Assembly (NCBI RefSeq): GCF_020783335.1
Contig: NZ_CP086068.1
Span: forward strand, 2,914,001-2,978,000
DNA from: Mucilaginibacter daejeonensis
Lineage (GTDB): Bacteria > Bacteroidota > Bacteroidia > Sphingobacteriales > Sphingobacteriaceae
Direction of reading: 5' to 3'
DNA length: 64,000 nt
Part shown: piece by piece, positions 30,965 through 40,001 of the stretch
Position numbering within the stretch: position 1 is the first letter of the stretch
Layout of the letters: each line of letters begins with the position of its first letter
Made by a program: the position numbers and the translations under genes
The notes under the pieces: generated by a model
Told to the model about the DNA's origin: nothing
Databases searched by the model: none
The model's input: the letters and a program-made list of their open reading frames with translations, nothing else

Positions 30965-31900
30965 ATGAGCGTTGCTCGCATCAAGGCTCCGGGTTTGAAT
31001 TTTAAGGACCTTATCATGGTAGTACTCATCGCTGCAGCCTATGTTGCAGTGTCGTACTTTGTGGTGGGCTTCAAAAGCGATCAGCTGGTCCTGGCGGGCA
31101 TCTTCATCTCTCTGTACACCATATCGAGCATTACGCGTAAGTTCGTTCTAGGATTTAGTATCTTCATCGTTTACTGGATCATCTTCGATTATATGAAGGC
31201 GTTCCCCAATTACAACTACGGGCACGTACACATTGCCGAACTATACAACCTCGAAAAGCATTTCTTTGGTATACACGAGGCCGGCCATATCCTTACCCCT
31301 AACGAATATTGGCGCATACACAGTGTTACGTTCCTTGACGTGCTGACGGGGCTCTTTTACCTTTGCTGGATCCCGGTGCCACTTGGCTTCGCTACCTATT
31401 TATTCTTCACTCGTAAAAGGGAGTTCCTGTACTTCTCGCTTACTTTTGTGGTAGTAAATCTTTTGGGGTTCGTTATATACTACACTTATCCGGCAGCACC
31501 GCCCTGGTATGTCCAGTATCATGGCTTCCAGTTCTTCAAGGCTACTCCTGGCAATACTGCAGGATTGAATAAATTTGATCAGTATTTCCACATCGACCTC
31601 TTTAGATCTATATATTCAAAAGGCTCTAATGTGTTCGCCGCCATGCCGTCGCTGCACTCCAGCTACCCACTTATCGTGGTATATTATGGTATCAAGAACC
31701 GTTTGGGATGGGCAAATCTTTTCTTTATCACTGTGACCATAGGTATTTGGTTCTCAGCAGTGTATACCAGTCACCACTACCTGCTTGATGTGCTGGCAGG
31801 TATCCTTACCGCGGCGGCCGGGATAGCGCTGTTCAATGCGCTAAGCAAGACCCGATCACTCTCTTTGGCTCTTGACAGATATCAAGCTATCATTCAATAA
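30965..31900 (+). CDS. PAP2/Aur1-like inositolphosphotransferase, candidate inositol-phosphoceramide synthase
   Basis: A 311-residue membrane protein with about six to eight helices. Motifs are those of the Aur1/PAP2_3 group: YYTYPAAPPWY, AMPSLHSSYPLIVVYYG and VYTSHHYLLDVLAG, holding the two catalytic His and the Asp. Aur1-type enzymes transfer phosphoinositol from phosphatidylinositol to ceramide. It is the last gene of the five-gene lipid operon, and all substrates could be made by neighbours. A plain lipid phosphatase is the alternative. Confidence 0.8.
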   Translation: MSVARIKAPGLNFKDLIMVVLIAAAYVAVSYFVVGFKSDQLVLAGIFISLYTISSITRKFVLGFSIFIVYWIIFDYMKAFPNYNYGHVHIAELYNLEKHFFGIHEAGHILTPNEYWRIHSVTFLDVLTGLFYLCWIPVPLGFATYLFFTRKREFLYFSLTFVVVNLLGFVIYYTYPAAPPWYVQYHGFQFFKATPGNTAGLNKFDQYFHIDLFRSIYSKGSNVFAAMPSLHSSYPLIVVYYGIKNRLGWANLFFITVTIGIWFSAVYTSHHYLLDVLAGILTAAAGIALFNALSKTRSLSLALDRYQAIIQ

Positions 31901-31991
31901 GTTATCAACATAGCACAACCTCTTTGTGAATAACTCATAAGTAGGCATGCGATTTGCAATTACGATATTGCACATACATTCTGCATGTTAC

Positions 31992-32783
31992 ATGAGAACG
32001 ACCAAACTACTTTTATTATACTGTATAGTTTTTAGTATAGGCGCTACCGCATCTCCCCTTGACAGCTTACGTCAGCGCTTACAAGTGGTGACGGACGACG
32101 CCGAGAAAGCATCACTTTATACCCAGATCGCTGGGTGCTACCTGAACGCCGTAAGCGCACCTAACCCATATACTAAGCGCATCAACCAGGAGAATGCCAT
32201 CAACTATTCAATGCTGGCAATGAAGCTATACTCTAAGCGTGATGATACTACCGGCATGGTACGTAGCTATCGTGACCTATCTATGGCTTACCGTAATCAA
32301 AACAAAAGGGCACAGTCGAAGTGGTTTATCTTACAAGCTAATACGCTGGCACGTAAACAACGTTCACCAGAGAACATGGCTGCGACCTTGAACGACCTGG
32401 CGAACGTGAAGATGGATTACAAAGATCACAACCTGGCCAAAAGAGACCTTAGAGAAGCACATCGCCTCGCATTAAAGTATAACCTTGCCGCACAAGATTC
32501 ATTGATCAGATCAAGCTATTCGAGGCTGTACACCTTCATCAGGGTGGCACCAGAGGAAAATGTTTTTCAGGGTTTAGATGAGACCTTAAAAAAGGAGGAG
32601 TTAGCCAACTTGGAGAAACAGAAAAAGATGGCTGCCTTAGCCAAGATACAGGGCAAAAAGAAAGTGTTAGCTGTGGTGAATAAGAAACGCGGCGATGAGA
32701 TCAGGATCAAAGCCCCTACCATTTATTGGGAGACCCCGTCGAACCGTTTGACCAACGACAGCATTAAAACAGTGACCTTGTAA
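31992..32783 (+). CDS. Exported helical (TPR-like) hypothetical protein
   Basis: A 263-residue protein with an N-terminal hydrophobic segment (RTTKLLLLYCIVFSIGATA). Helical pairs that look like tetratricopeptide units follow (DAEKASLYTQIAGCYLNAV, RSYRDLSMAYRNQNKRAQS, ATLNDLANVKMDYKDHNLA). The last third is basic with a long helix. It resembles the N-terminal sensor part of Bacteroidota TPR histidine kinases but has no kinase domain. The gene follows the lipid operon after 91 bp and is convergent with an rluA-type gene. Confidence 0.65.
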   Translation: MRTTKLLLLYCIVFSIGATASPLDSLRQRLQVVTDDAEKASLYTQIAGCYLNAVSAPNPYTKRINQENAINYSMLAMKLYSKRDDTTGMVRSYRDLSMAYRNQNKRAQSKWFILQANTLARKQRSPENMAATLNDLANVKMDYKDHNLAKRDLREAHRLALKYNLAAQDSLIRSSYSRLYTFIRVAPEENVFQGLDETLKKEELANLEKQKKMAALAKIQGKKKVLAVVNKKRGDEIRIKAPTIYWETPSNRLTNDSIKTVTL

Positions 32784-32791
32784 GTATATTC

Positions 32792-33517
32792 TTAGCTGTC
32801 GAATTTGGTCAGCAACTTAAGCAACGTATCAAAGTCTTTTGGATAAGGCGCATGGATGGTCAGTTCCTGATCGTTATGCGCCTTAAATGTTACCTCAAAG
32901 GCGTGCAGCGCAAAACGTTTCATGATCGGCAATTCCTCCTGATCTTTACCTAACACATATTTACGCTTTAAGGCAGACAGGAACACCGCCTTACCTTTAT
33001 ACGTCTCATCCCCTGCTATCGATGCACGCTGAGTGGCTAAATGTATACGGATCTGGTGCATACGGCCGGTAACAGGCCTGCATTCCACTAACGTATAGTG
33101 TTTGAAGTACTGTATCGACTTGAACCACGTCTCGGCACGTTTACCATCTTGGCGGCTAATAGATACAGTGCCTTTACCAGTGTTCAGGATAGGCAGGTCT
33201 ACGAGGAGGTCCTCGAACACATGGGTGCCTTCTATAACCGCGTGATAGACCTTTTTCACCTTACGGTGCTCGAACTGCATAGACACCGACCGGTAAGCTT
33301 CAGGCGTCTTAGCGAATATAAGCGCTCCTGAGGTCTCTTTATCCAACCGATGACATATCTGTACATCGTCCCAATAATTACGCGCCAGGCGTAGCATACT
33401 TACCTCGCTGCTGCCGTCGCCACGCTCGTCCAATGAGCTGATGAACGGTGGTTTGTTCACCACGATCACACTATCATCTTCATAAATTATCAGGTCGGCG
33501 AACTTTGGTATCTTCAT
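32792..33517 (-). CDS. RluA-family pseudouridine synthase (no S4 domain)
   Basis: A 241-residue enzyme with only the catalytic domain: VNKPPFISSLDERG, then CHRLDKETSGALIFAKT with the catalytic Asp, then RMHQIRIHLATQ. It lacks the S4 domain of the other homologue at 3.3 kb, so it probably modifies a different rRNA or tRNA site. A TATATTTG box on the minus strand (33534-33541) lies 16 nt before the ATG at 33517, which rules against the longer open frame. Confidence 0.85.
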   Translation of the reverse strand: MKIPKFADLIIYEDDSVIVVNKPPFISSLDERGDGSSEVSMLRLARNYWDDVQICHRLDKETSGALIFAKTPEAYRSVSMQFEHRKVKKVYHAVIEGTHVFEDLLVDLPILNTGKGTVSISRQDGKRAETWFKSIQYFKHYTLVECRPVTGRMHQIRIHLATQRASIAGDETYKGKAVFLSALKRKYVLGKDQEELPIMKRFALHAFEVTFKAHNDQELTIHAPYPKDFDTLLKLLTKFDS

Positions 33518-33533
33518 AATTAATATCAGGGTA

Positions 33534-33541
33534 CAAATATA
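33534..33541 (-). promoter_or_regulatory. -7 promoter element of the rluA-type gene
   Basis: On the minus strand this reads TATATTTG, matching TAnnTTTG. The expected leader is about 10 nt. Confidence 0.55.
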
Positions 33542-33660
33542 CGATCTATATAGCAAATAGCCGTGCCCGACCATATCCAATGCCTTGCAAAAGGCACTAA
33601 GCCGAACATTGTGCCGTTTAATATTGTTAAGAAGCTATAATTAGCCAAAAAGGGAGTACT

Positions 33661-33996
33661 ATGAGCACAAGATCGACAGGACCGGTAAATTCATCAAAAA
33701 AGAAACTGATCAACAAGATCAAGGGAACCATAGACGATATATGGGGAAGCGCCGACGAAGCACTAAAGCAACTTAAAATACCCAGTGTGAAGACTGCGGC
33801 ATCGGCTGATCAACCGACAGCGAACACCGAACCAGCCACTATACATAATATGGCGGTAAACAACGAGCAGAATACGACCACAAAGGGCAAAGGCCGTACG
33901 GTGGTGAAAGCCGTACAAACGGCCACCAAACGTACAGTTGCGAAGAAGGCTGCCGTTAAGGCCAAAACGTTGCGTAACGAAGGAAAACGTGGTTAA
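33661..33996 (+). CDS. Small basic hypothetical protein (111 aa)
   Basis: A hydrophilic protein, with an N-terminal amphipathic helix (KKLINKIKGTIDDIWGSADEALKQL), a polar linker, and a C-terminal tail of Lys/Ala/Thr repeats (TATKRTVAKKAAVKAKTLR). The tail recalls histone-H1-like nucleic-acid binding tails, but no family is recognised. A real Shine-Dalgarno GGGAG lies 4 nt before the ATG, uncommon in this genome. A terminator follows. Confidence 0.65.
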   Translation: MSTRSTGPVNSSKKKLINKIKGTIDDIWGSADEALKQLKIPSVKTAASADQPTANTEPATIHNMAVNNEQNTTTKGKGRTVVKAVQTATKRTVAKKAAVKAKTLRNEGKRG

Positions 33997-34001
33997 CAAA
34001 T

Positions 34002-34032
34002 AACGCCTACCTTGTGGGTAAGCGTTGTTTTA
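34002..34032 (+). terminator. Intrinsic terminator
   Basis: AACGC-C-TACC/GGTA-A-GCGTT with a T-rich tail (TGTTTTATTTTTT) after the basic protein gene; it may also serve the convergent regulator. Confidence 0.8.
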
Positions 34033-34050
34033 TTTTTTAGAAGGCTTGGG

Positions 34051-34743
34051 CTATACATATTCAAATTTATAGCCTACCCCTTTAACGGTAGATACGTAGT
34101 TCTCACCCAGTTTCTCACGTAATTTACGGATGTGGACGTCAATAGTACGGTTGGTCACTACCACTGAGTCTTCCCAAATATTTTTGAGAATGACCTCACG
34201 TGTGTAAACTTTTCCCGGTTTTGACGCTAACAGGTAAAGCAGCTCGAATTCCTTTTTAGCCAGTACTACTTTGTTGCCATTTTGGTACACCAGGTAACTC
34301 TCGCGATCGATCACCAGGTCGCCTACCTCCAGTTTGTTGTCCGATATCTCTTCAGTGCCAGTATTACGACGAAGGATGGCATTGATGCGGCTCACTAACG
34401 CCCGTGGTTTGATCGGTTTGGCTATATAGTCGTCAGCCCCAACATTGAAGCCGGCTATCTCCGAATATTCTTCACTGCGTGCGGTCAGGAACACCATAAA
34501 GGTATTTTTGAACTCAGGCATGGTGCGCATAATGCGGCAGGCTTCGATCCCGTCCATCTTAGGCATCATGATATCGAGCACGATCAGGTCAGGCGATACT
34601 TTTTTGGCCTCAGCAACAGCCTCTTGTCCGTTGTGTGCCAAGTGTACTTGGTAACCTTCCTTCTTCAGGTTGTATTCTATTAACTCTAAAATATCCGGCT
34701 CGTCATCAACAATAAGGATCTTTTGTTTAGCGGGTGTGCTCAT
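34051..34743 (-). CDS. OmpR/PhoB-family response regulator
   Basis: A 230-residue two-component regulator. The receiver domain has DDE at residues 13-15, phospho-acceptor Asp57 in VLDIMMPKMDG, and the conserved Lys in AKPIKP. The C-terminal winged helix shows ELLYLLASKPGKVYTREVIL and RTIDVHIRKLREKLG. The length and the lack of an insert fit PhoB/OmpR. There is no histidine kinase next to it, so the partner is elsewhere. Its targets are unknown. Confidence 0.92.
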   Translation of the reverse strand: MSTPAKQKILIVDDEPDILELIEYNLKKEGYQVHLAHNGQEAVAEAKKVSPDLIVLDIMMPKMDGIEACRIMRTMPEFKNTFMVFLTARSEEYSEIAGFNVGADDYIAKPIKPRALVSRINAILRRNTGTEEISDNKLEVGDLVIDRESYLVYQNGNKVVLAKKEFELLYLLASKPGKVYTREVILKNIWEDSVVVTNRTIDVHIRKLREKLGENYVSTVKGVGYKFEYV

Positions 34744-34830
34744 TCGGTCGAATTTTGCGATAAAGGTAATACCAAAACAAAAGCAAATAGTTAATCCCGT
34801 GTTAATAAATTGTTAAAGCTTAATATTCAA

Positions 34831-35985
34831 TTAAAGTTTAGAAAAGGTTGTATTTAAGAATTGAGCCAGGTCATTACCCGAAACATTTTTGGCAATGATG
34901 TTACCTTGCGGATCGATGATAAAGTTAGATGGGATAGCTTCGATATGATAAAGCTTCTCCGTTGGGCCATCGAACTTTTTTAGGTCAGAGGCATGTGTCC
35001 AGGTCAGCTTATCAGTGGCTATAGCGGCTTGCCAATCTGCTTTATTATCATCCAAAGAGATACCTAATATATTCAAACCCTTGCCTTTATATTGGTTATA
35101 TAACTTCACAACATTCGGGTTCTCTGCGCGGCACGGAGGGCACCATGAAGCCCAAAAATCGACCATCACATACTTACCTTTATAATCTGAAAGCTTGATC
35201 GGCTTGCCATCCAGGCTGTTGATGGTAAAGTCAGGTGCTTTGTGACCGATAGACAACGGCTTGGCCGCTTCCATTTGTTTAATGAATTGCTGAACGGCCG
35301 GGTTGGTATCAAATTTACCTTTGATCTCATCAGCGTAGGCTACCAGTTCCTTCTCATATTTTAATGGGTCTAATGACATAGCCGCGTAGAAAGCTGCTAA
35401 GGAGTTCTTGTTGGCGTTCATGAATTTGATCACTTCCTGGCTCAGGCCGCCCATCACCTCTTCAAATTTAGGACGATAGATGCTCAACAATGAATCACGA
35501 CCTTTGTCGGTGGTCACCGCTTGCGACTTAGCCTGATACTCGGTCACCAATGCCGTGCTTTTAACGCCGTATTTGTTATTGAAAGTGTTGTACTCCTTGA
35601 TCTTTTCCGATTCATCCGAGCCCGATATCTCGTAACTGTGCATCGGGTCTTTCAGGTCGGCCTCGAACTTGATCGTTTCACCATTCTGGGCGATCACATC
35701 AAATATGGCTCCTTCTGTGCCTTTGCCCATTTGCAGTTTGAACAGATCGGCATCAGGTGAACTGTGCTTAAACTGAAATTTGCCGTCTTGTATCTTGGCC
35801 GAATCAAGCTTGTTGATCTGCACCGTATTGTCGGCCGGGTTAGCTACACTACCTAACAGGTATACTATGTTGGTGCTACCTGCGTTCTTCACCTCCCCCT
35901 CTATGGTGAAGGCCTTATTATCTTTACATGAGTATAGGCCAAGCATTGCGCCGGCCAGGCCAACGGCCATGATCTGTTTTTTCAT
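34831..35985 (-). CDS. TlpA-type thioredoxin-like lipoprotein with DUF4369 domain
   Basis: A 384-residue lipoprotein. The lipobox MLGLYSC ends at Cys20, so it is anchored in a membrane facing the periplasm. Residues about 25-120 look like DUF4369, followed by a helical spacer and a C-terminal thioredoxin fold (from about 245) with FWASWCPPCRAE as the redox site. Such proteins act in periplasmic thiol reduction. It follows gatB after one base, so the two are co-transcribed, though their functions are unrelated. Confidence 0.87.
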   Translation of the reverse strand: MKKQIMAVGLAGAMLGLYSCKDNKAFTIEGEVKNAGSTNIVYLLGSVANPADNTVQINKLDSAKIQDGKFQFKHSSPDADLFKLQMGKGTEGAIFDVIAQNGETIKFEADLKDPMHSYEISGSDESEKIKEYNTFNNKYGVKSTALVTEYQAKSQAVTTDKGRDSLLSIYRPKFEEVMGGLSQEVIKFMNANKNSLAAFYAAMSLDPLKYEKELVAYADEIKGKFDTNPAVQQFIKQMEAAKPLSIGHKAPDFTINSLDGKPIKLSDYKGKYVMVDFWASWCPPCRAENPNVVKLYNQYKGKGLNILGISLDDNKADWQAAIATDKLTWTHASDLKKFDGPTEKLYHIEAIPSNFIIDPQGNIIAKNVSGNDLAQFLNTTFSKL

Positions 35986-35986
35986 A

Positions 35987-37453
35987 TTAGTTCTGTAATG
36001 CTTTGATCAGTAATTCATTGGTCTTTTGCGGATCGATCTTGCCTTTGGAGCGTTTCATGATCTCGCCCATGAACAGACCTAAAACGCCTTTTTTCCCTTT
36101 TCGGTATTCGGTCACCTTATCAGGGAACTTGGCCAGCGCCTCTTGTATGAATACATCCAACTCATTGCCATCATTACTGATCAATAAATTCTGTTCGGTA
36201 GCTACCTGTTCGGCAGTGGCGTTAACATCCTGCAGCAAAGCCGGAAATATCTTTTGCGACGCCACTGTGTTGTTCACCTTACCTTCATCGATCAGCTTGA
36301 TCAACCCTGCCAATTGAGGAGGTGTAAGTGGCAAGGTATCAATGGTCAAATGGTGCTCGTTCATATATGAGCGCACGGTGCCCATCAACCAGTGAACCGC
36401 CGCTTTGTAATTGCTCGTCTGCGCGATCAGCTGTTCAAAATAGTTCACCACATCATGATCGGCAGTGATCACTGAGGCGTCATAATCTGACAGGCCCAAT
36501 TTAGCCGTGTATCGTTTATGCAATTCCTCAGGCATGGCCGGCATTGAGCGGCGCACCTCGTCCAAATATTCTTTGGTAAGATGCAAAGGCTGAAGGTCAG
36601 GCTCAGGGAAGTAACGGTAATCATTAGCCATTTCCTTAGAGCGTAGTACCGATGTTTCGCCGGTATCAGCATCAAAGTTGAGCGTGTTCTGGTCGATGTG
36701 ACCACCCGCCTCAATAATATTGACCTGCCTCAGGAATTCATGCTCTATAGCCCGCTGTACGTTGCGGATGGAGTTCAGGTTCTTCACCTCGCAGCGGTTG
36801 CCCAATGTGGTAGAGCCTTTAAGTCTTACTGATATGTTGGCGTCGCAGCGCATGCTGCCTTCTTCCATGTTACCATCGCAAATGCCCAAATAGCGGAGCA
36901 TCTTGCGCATCTCGGTAAGGTAGGCACCTGCCTCCTCGGCGCTGTGCAGATCAGGCTCCGATACGATCTCGAGCAACGGCACACCGGCACGGTTCAGATC
37001 GATCAGCGAATGGGTGTCGTGCTGGTCGTGGATACTTTTACCGGCATCCTCTTCCATATGAATATGATGGATCGCCACCGACCGGGTAGTGCCATCTTGT
37101 AATTTGATGTTCACCTGACCGCCAATGATAATGGGCTGCTGATCTTGACTGATCTGATAGCCCTTGGGCAGATCGGCATAAAAGTAATTTTTGCGGGCAA
37201 AGCTATTATGCTGATTGATCATACCTTTACAGGCAAATCCTAATTTAACGGCATACTCTACCACTTTTTCGTTCAGATAAGGTAAAGTGCCCGGATGCCC
37301 TAACGATACCGTACTGATGTGTTCATTAGGCGCTGCGCCGAACGCGGCACTGTCTGATGCAAAGATCTTGCTTTGGGTAGCTAATTGGGCATGTACCTCT
37401 AATCCGACTACCAGCTCATACTTTTGGCTTACTTCGATATTCTGGTCTATCAT
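35987..37453 (-). CDS. gatB: Aspartyl/glutamyl-tRNA(Asn/Gln) amidotransferase subunit B
   Basis: A 488-residue subunit of GatCAB, which amidates mischarged Glu-tRNA(Gln) or Asp-tRNA(Asn). It starts with the conserved YELVVGLEVHAQLAT. Further signatures are GHPGTLPYLN, YFYADLPKGYQISQ and MRCDANISVR. The C-terminal tail is the usual helical YqeY-like domain (KTNELLIKALQN). The ATG at 37453 is chosen over a GTG one codon upstream. A TATATTTG box lies at 37490-37497. gatA and gatC are not in the window. Confidence 0.95.
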   Translation of the reverse strand: MIDQNIEVSQKYELVVGLEVHAQLATQSKIFASDSAAFGAAPNEHISTVSLGHPGTLPYLNEKVVEYAVKLGFACKGMINQHNSFARKNYFYADLPKGYQISQDQQPIIIGGQVNIKLQDGTTRSVAIHHIHMEEDAGKSIHDQHDTHSLIDLNRAGVPLLEIVSEPDLHSAEEAGAYLTEMRKMLRYLGICDGNMEEGSMRCDANISVRLKGSTTLGNRCEVKNLNSIRNVQRAIEHEFLRQVNIIEAGGHIDQNTLNFDADTGETSVLRSKEMANDYRYFPEPDLQPLHLTKEYLDEVRRSMPAMPEELHKRYTAKLGLSDYDASVITADHDVVNYFEQLIAQTSNYKAAVHWLMGTVRSYMNEHHLTIDTLPLTPPQLAGLIKLIDEGKVNNTVASQKIFPALLQDVNATAEQVATEQNLLISNDGNELDVFIQEALAKFPDKVTEYRKGKKGVLGLFMGEIMKRSKGKIDPQKTNELLIKALQN

Positions 37454-37489
37454 CACTTTGTAAAAGATAGCTGTGCTACCCTAACTTGG

Positions 37490-37497
37490 CAAATATA
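37490..37497 (-). promoter_or_regulatory. -7 promoter element of gatB
   Basis: On the minus strand this reads TATATTTG (TAnnTTTG). It predicts a leader of about 30 nt. Confidence 0.5.
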
Positions 37498-37701
37498 GAG
37501 ATATAGCCGACTTAACCACCTAAAAACGCTATAAAGTTTGATAGACAGCAAAATATGCCATCTGACATAGCTGCATAACTTTCAACTTGGCGTTACACCT
37601 ATCTCTCAGACGTAAACCAAAATAAAATATCGTTGTTCCATAGGCATATTTTACGATACCCGCTCTGGTCTGCCCGAGTGTATCTCATCGCTACTACTAA
37701 A

Positions 37702-38808
37702 ATGAGAACTGATACTTTGCCCAAACCCGCTTTCAAAAAAGCAGGTGCTGATGATTTTTTCAAAGAACTGAATCAAGAAGTACATCAACGTGTACTTAAC
37801 AACCGCCGCATACAAGAGGTGATCAAGTTCAAGTCGGTATTCCTCGTGATCCTCTTTTTTGGCCTCTATGCCTGTATACTCAAGTTCGGCAACTATAGGC
37901 CTTACCTGTTCACGTTCTATATACTTACCGGACTGACCATGATCATGGTGTTTCTGAATGGCTTTCACGATGCCGCTCACGGTGCGGTTTTCAGTAACCG
38001 CCGCTCTAACGAGCTTTACACCTACGTATTGGAACTATTTGGCAGCAATAGCTATATATGGAAAAAACGCCACCTGCTGCTACACCATCCTTATCCCAAT
38101 CTACAGCACTGGGATATCGATGTAAAGCAGAGCGACATTGTCCGCATCTTTCCGGAGAGCCCAAGGTTCAGCTACCATCGGTACCAGCATTTTTATATGT
38201 GGTTCCTTTACCTGTTCTATACCTTAAATTGGCTGCTGGTAAGGGACTTCAAGGATTTCTTCGGTACGAAGGACAACTACCTGAAACGAGTGACCAACAT
38301 CCCTACCATTGAGTATATAAAACTATTTGCGGCCAAGCTCATGAATTTGACCATGATGCTTGTGTTGCCCATGATCGTGCTGCAACAACCGTGGTACATG
38401 GTACTGTTGGCATTCCTGACCATGCACTTCATGTCGAGCGGGTTTGGCGTGATGGCCTTACTAAGCACACATGCCGATGAGGATGCGGAGTTTCCCCTTC
38501 CACCGGAAAATGGCTCGATGGATATGACCTGGGCCATGTACCAGATCAGCGAGACAAAAGATTTTAGTCCGAACAGTAAATTGGCCAACTTCCTTTTCGG
38601 AGGTTTTAACCATCATGTGGCCCATCACTTGTTTCCTACGGTGGCTCACACTTACTACCCCGCCATTACCCCGATCATTCGCGAATATGCTGAAAAGTAC
38701 AAGCTACCTTACCGGTCATATCCATTAAGTGAAGCGGTAAGATCACACTTCATGCTATTAAAGAAGAGCGGCAGCAATGAAAATCTGTTTACCAGCGGTG
38801 AACTGTGA
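37702..38808 (+). CDS. Membrane fatty-acid desaturase
   Basis: A 368-residue di-iron desaturase. The three histidine boxes are GFHDAAHGA, KRHLLLHHPYPN and FNHHVAHHLFP. Four to five hydrophobic segments lie around them. This is the general acyl-lipid desaturase family; the position of the double bond is not shown. The ATG at 37702 is preferred over upstream codons because the family N-terminus is short. It stands alone and is closed by a strong terminator shared with the convergent AMP nucleosidase. Confidence 0.88.
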   Translation: MRTDTLPKPAFKKAGADDFFKELNQEVHQRVLNNRRIQEVIKFKSVFLVILFFGLYACILKFGNYRPYLFTFYILTGLTMIMVFLNGFHDAAHGAVFSNRRSNELYTYVLELFGSNSYIWKKRHLLLHHPYPNLQHWDIDVKQSDIVRIFPESPRFSYHRYQHFYMWFLYLFYTLNWLLVRDFKDFFGTKDNYLKRVTNIPTIEYIKLFAAKLMNLTMMLVLPMIVLQQPWYMVLLAFLTMHFMSSGFGVMALLSTHADEDAEFPLPPENGSMDMTWAMYQISETKDFSPNSKLANFLFGGFNHHVAHHLFPTVAHTYYPAITPIIREYAEKYKLPYRSYPLSEAVRSHFMLLKKSGSNENLFTSGEL

Positions 38809-38830
38809 TCAAAGCAAAATAAACAGAAAA

Positions 38831-38856
38831 GGCCCCGGTACTGCGGGGCCTTTTTT
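38831..38856. terminator. Bidirectional intrinsic terminator
   Basis: GGCCCCG/CGGGGCC with A-run before and six T residues after, between convergent genes. Confidence 0.9.
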
Positions 38857-38872
38857 ATAGCTGATCGTTCGG

Positions 38873-39736
38873 TCAGAACTTTAAGTGCTTTACGGTAAGT
38901 CCGTTGTTGATAAGCTGCTTTAACGATTCGATACCCACTTTCAGGTGGGTCTCTACGTATTGCTCGGTCACTTTCGAATCACTTTCTGCGGTCTTCACCC
39001 CTTCCGGTATCATTGGCTGGTCAGATACCAGTAACAAAGCGCCGGTCGGGATCTTATTGGCGAAACCAGTTGTAAAGATCGTAGCCGTTTCCATATCTAT
39101 TGCCATGGCCCGCAGGCTCTTTAAATATTTTTTAAACTCCTTGTCGTGCTCCCACACGCGGCGGTTTGTGGTGTAACAAGTGCCTGTCCAGTAATCGCGT
39201 GAAAAATCACGGATGGTGGTGGATATCGCTTTCTGCAAGGCGAATGATGGCAGTGCAGGCACTTCGGCGGGCATATAGTCTGTAGAGGTACCTTCGCCTC
39301 TGATGGCAGCGATAGGCAGAATCAGGTCACCCACGGCGTTCTTCTTTTTCAATCCCCCACATTTACCTAAAAATATAACGGCTTTTGGTTTGATGGCGGT
39401 AAGCAGGTCCATTACCGTAGCGGCTACCGAGCTGCCCATACCAAAATTGATGATGGTCATACCATTGGCGGTAACGCTTTGCATCGGCTTATCCAAACCC
39501 ATGATCGGCTCGTTGCCGTTCCATTCTGAAAATAATTGCAGGTATTTAGAGAAGTTGGTCAGGATGATATATTCACCAAAATCTTTCAACTGACGGCCGG
39601 TATAGCGTGGCAGCCAGTTGGCTACGATCGATTCTTTGGTCTTCAATCCACTTTTAACGGGTGAGCTTACTTCTTTAACGGTCTTGGCTTGTTCTACGAT
39701 GTTCGGATCTTTCTTAATTTCTATTTCTTCATTCAT
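38873..39736 (-). CDS. amn: AMP nucleosidase, Bacteroidota type
   Basis: A 287-residue enzyme of the nucleoside phosphorylase fold that splits AMP to adenine and ribose-5-phosphate. Seen: INFGMGSSVAATVMDLL, AVIFLGKCGG, and AIDMETATIFTTGFANK, the purine/ribose-binding Glu. LLLVSDQPMIPEG follows. It lacks the extra N-terminal domain of the E. coli enzyme. The start at 39736 has a strong Shine-Dalgarno GGAGG 6 nt upstream, so the upstream TTG in the open frame is unlikely to be used. Confidence 0.87.
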   Translation of the reverse strand: MNEEIEIKKDPNIVEQAKTVKEVSSPVKSGLKTKESIVANWLPRYTGRQLKDFGEYIILTNFSKYLQLFSEWNGNEPIMGLDKPMQSVTANGMTIINFGMGSSVAATVMDLLTAIKPKAVIFLGKCGGLKKKNAVGDLILPIAAIRGEGTSTDYMPAEVPALPSFALQKAISTTIRDFSRDYWTGTCYTTNRRVWEHDKEFKKYLKSLRAMAIDMETATIFTTGFANKIPTGALLLVSDQPMIPEGVKTAESDSKVTEQYVETHLKVGIESLKQLINNGLTVKHLKF

Positions 39737-39932
39737 ATCTTCCTCCTTTTTCAAGTGGTATTTAAAATCTTAGATGTGCGCAAAAGCCCCGGCTGTGCCG
39801 TTACTTTTTTAAAGCAACCTGTTTATTTTGTTGTTAACGTTAAGACCGCATTAATGTTAGGTATTGGCAAGCCTGACCCCTATGCGATAATGGTCCTGTG
39901 CTCCTGTCGGCACGAAACCTGTAGATACAACA

Positions 39933-39955
39933 AACCCCGGCGTTTCACCAGGGTT
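39933..39955 (-). terminator. Terminator of clpX
   Basis: On the minus strand AACCC...GGGTT with an inner GG/CC pair, followed by TTGTTG. It lies just downstream of the clpX stop. Confidence 0.6.
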
Positions 39956-40001
39956 CGTTCTTATAAGATGTGCAAATATACAAATATTTGCTTAAATATC
40001 A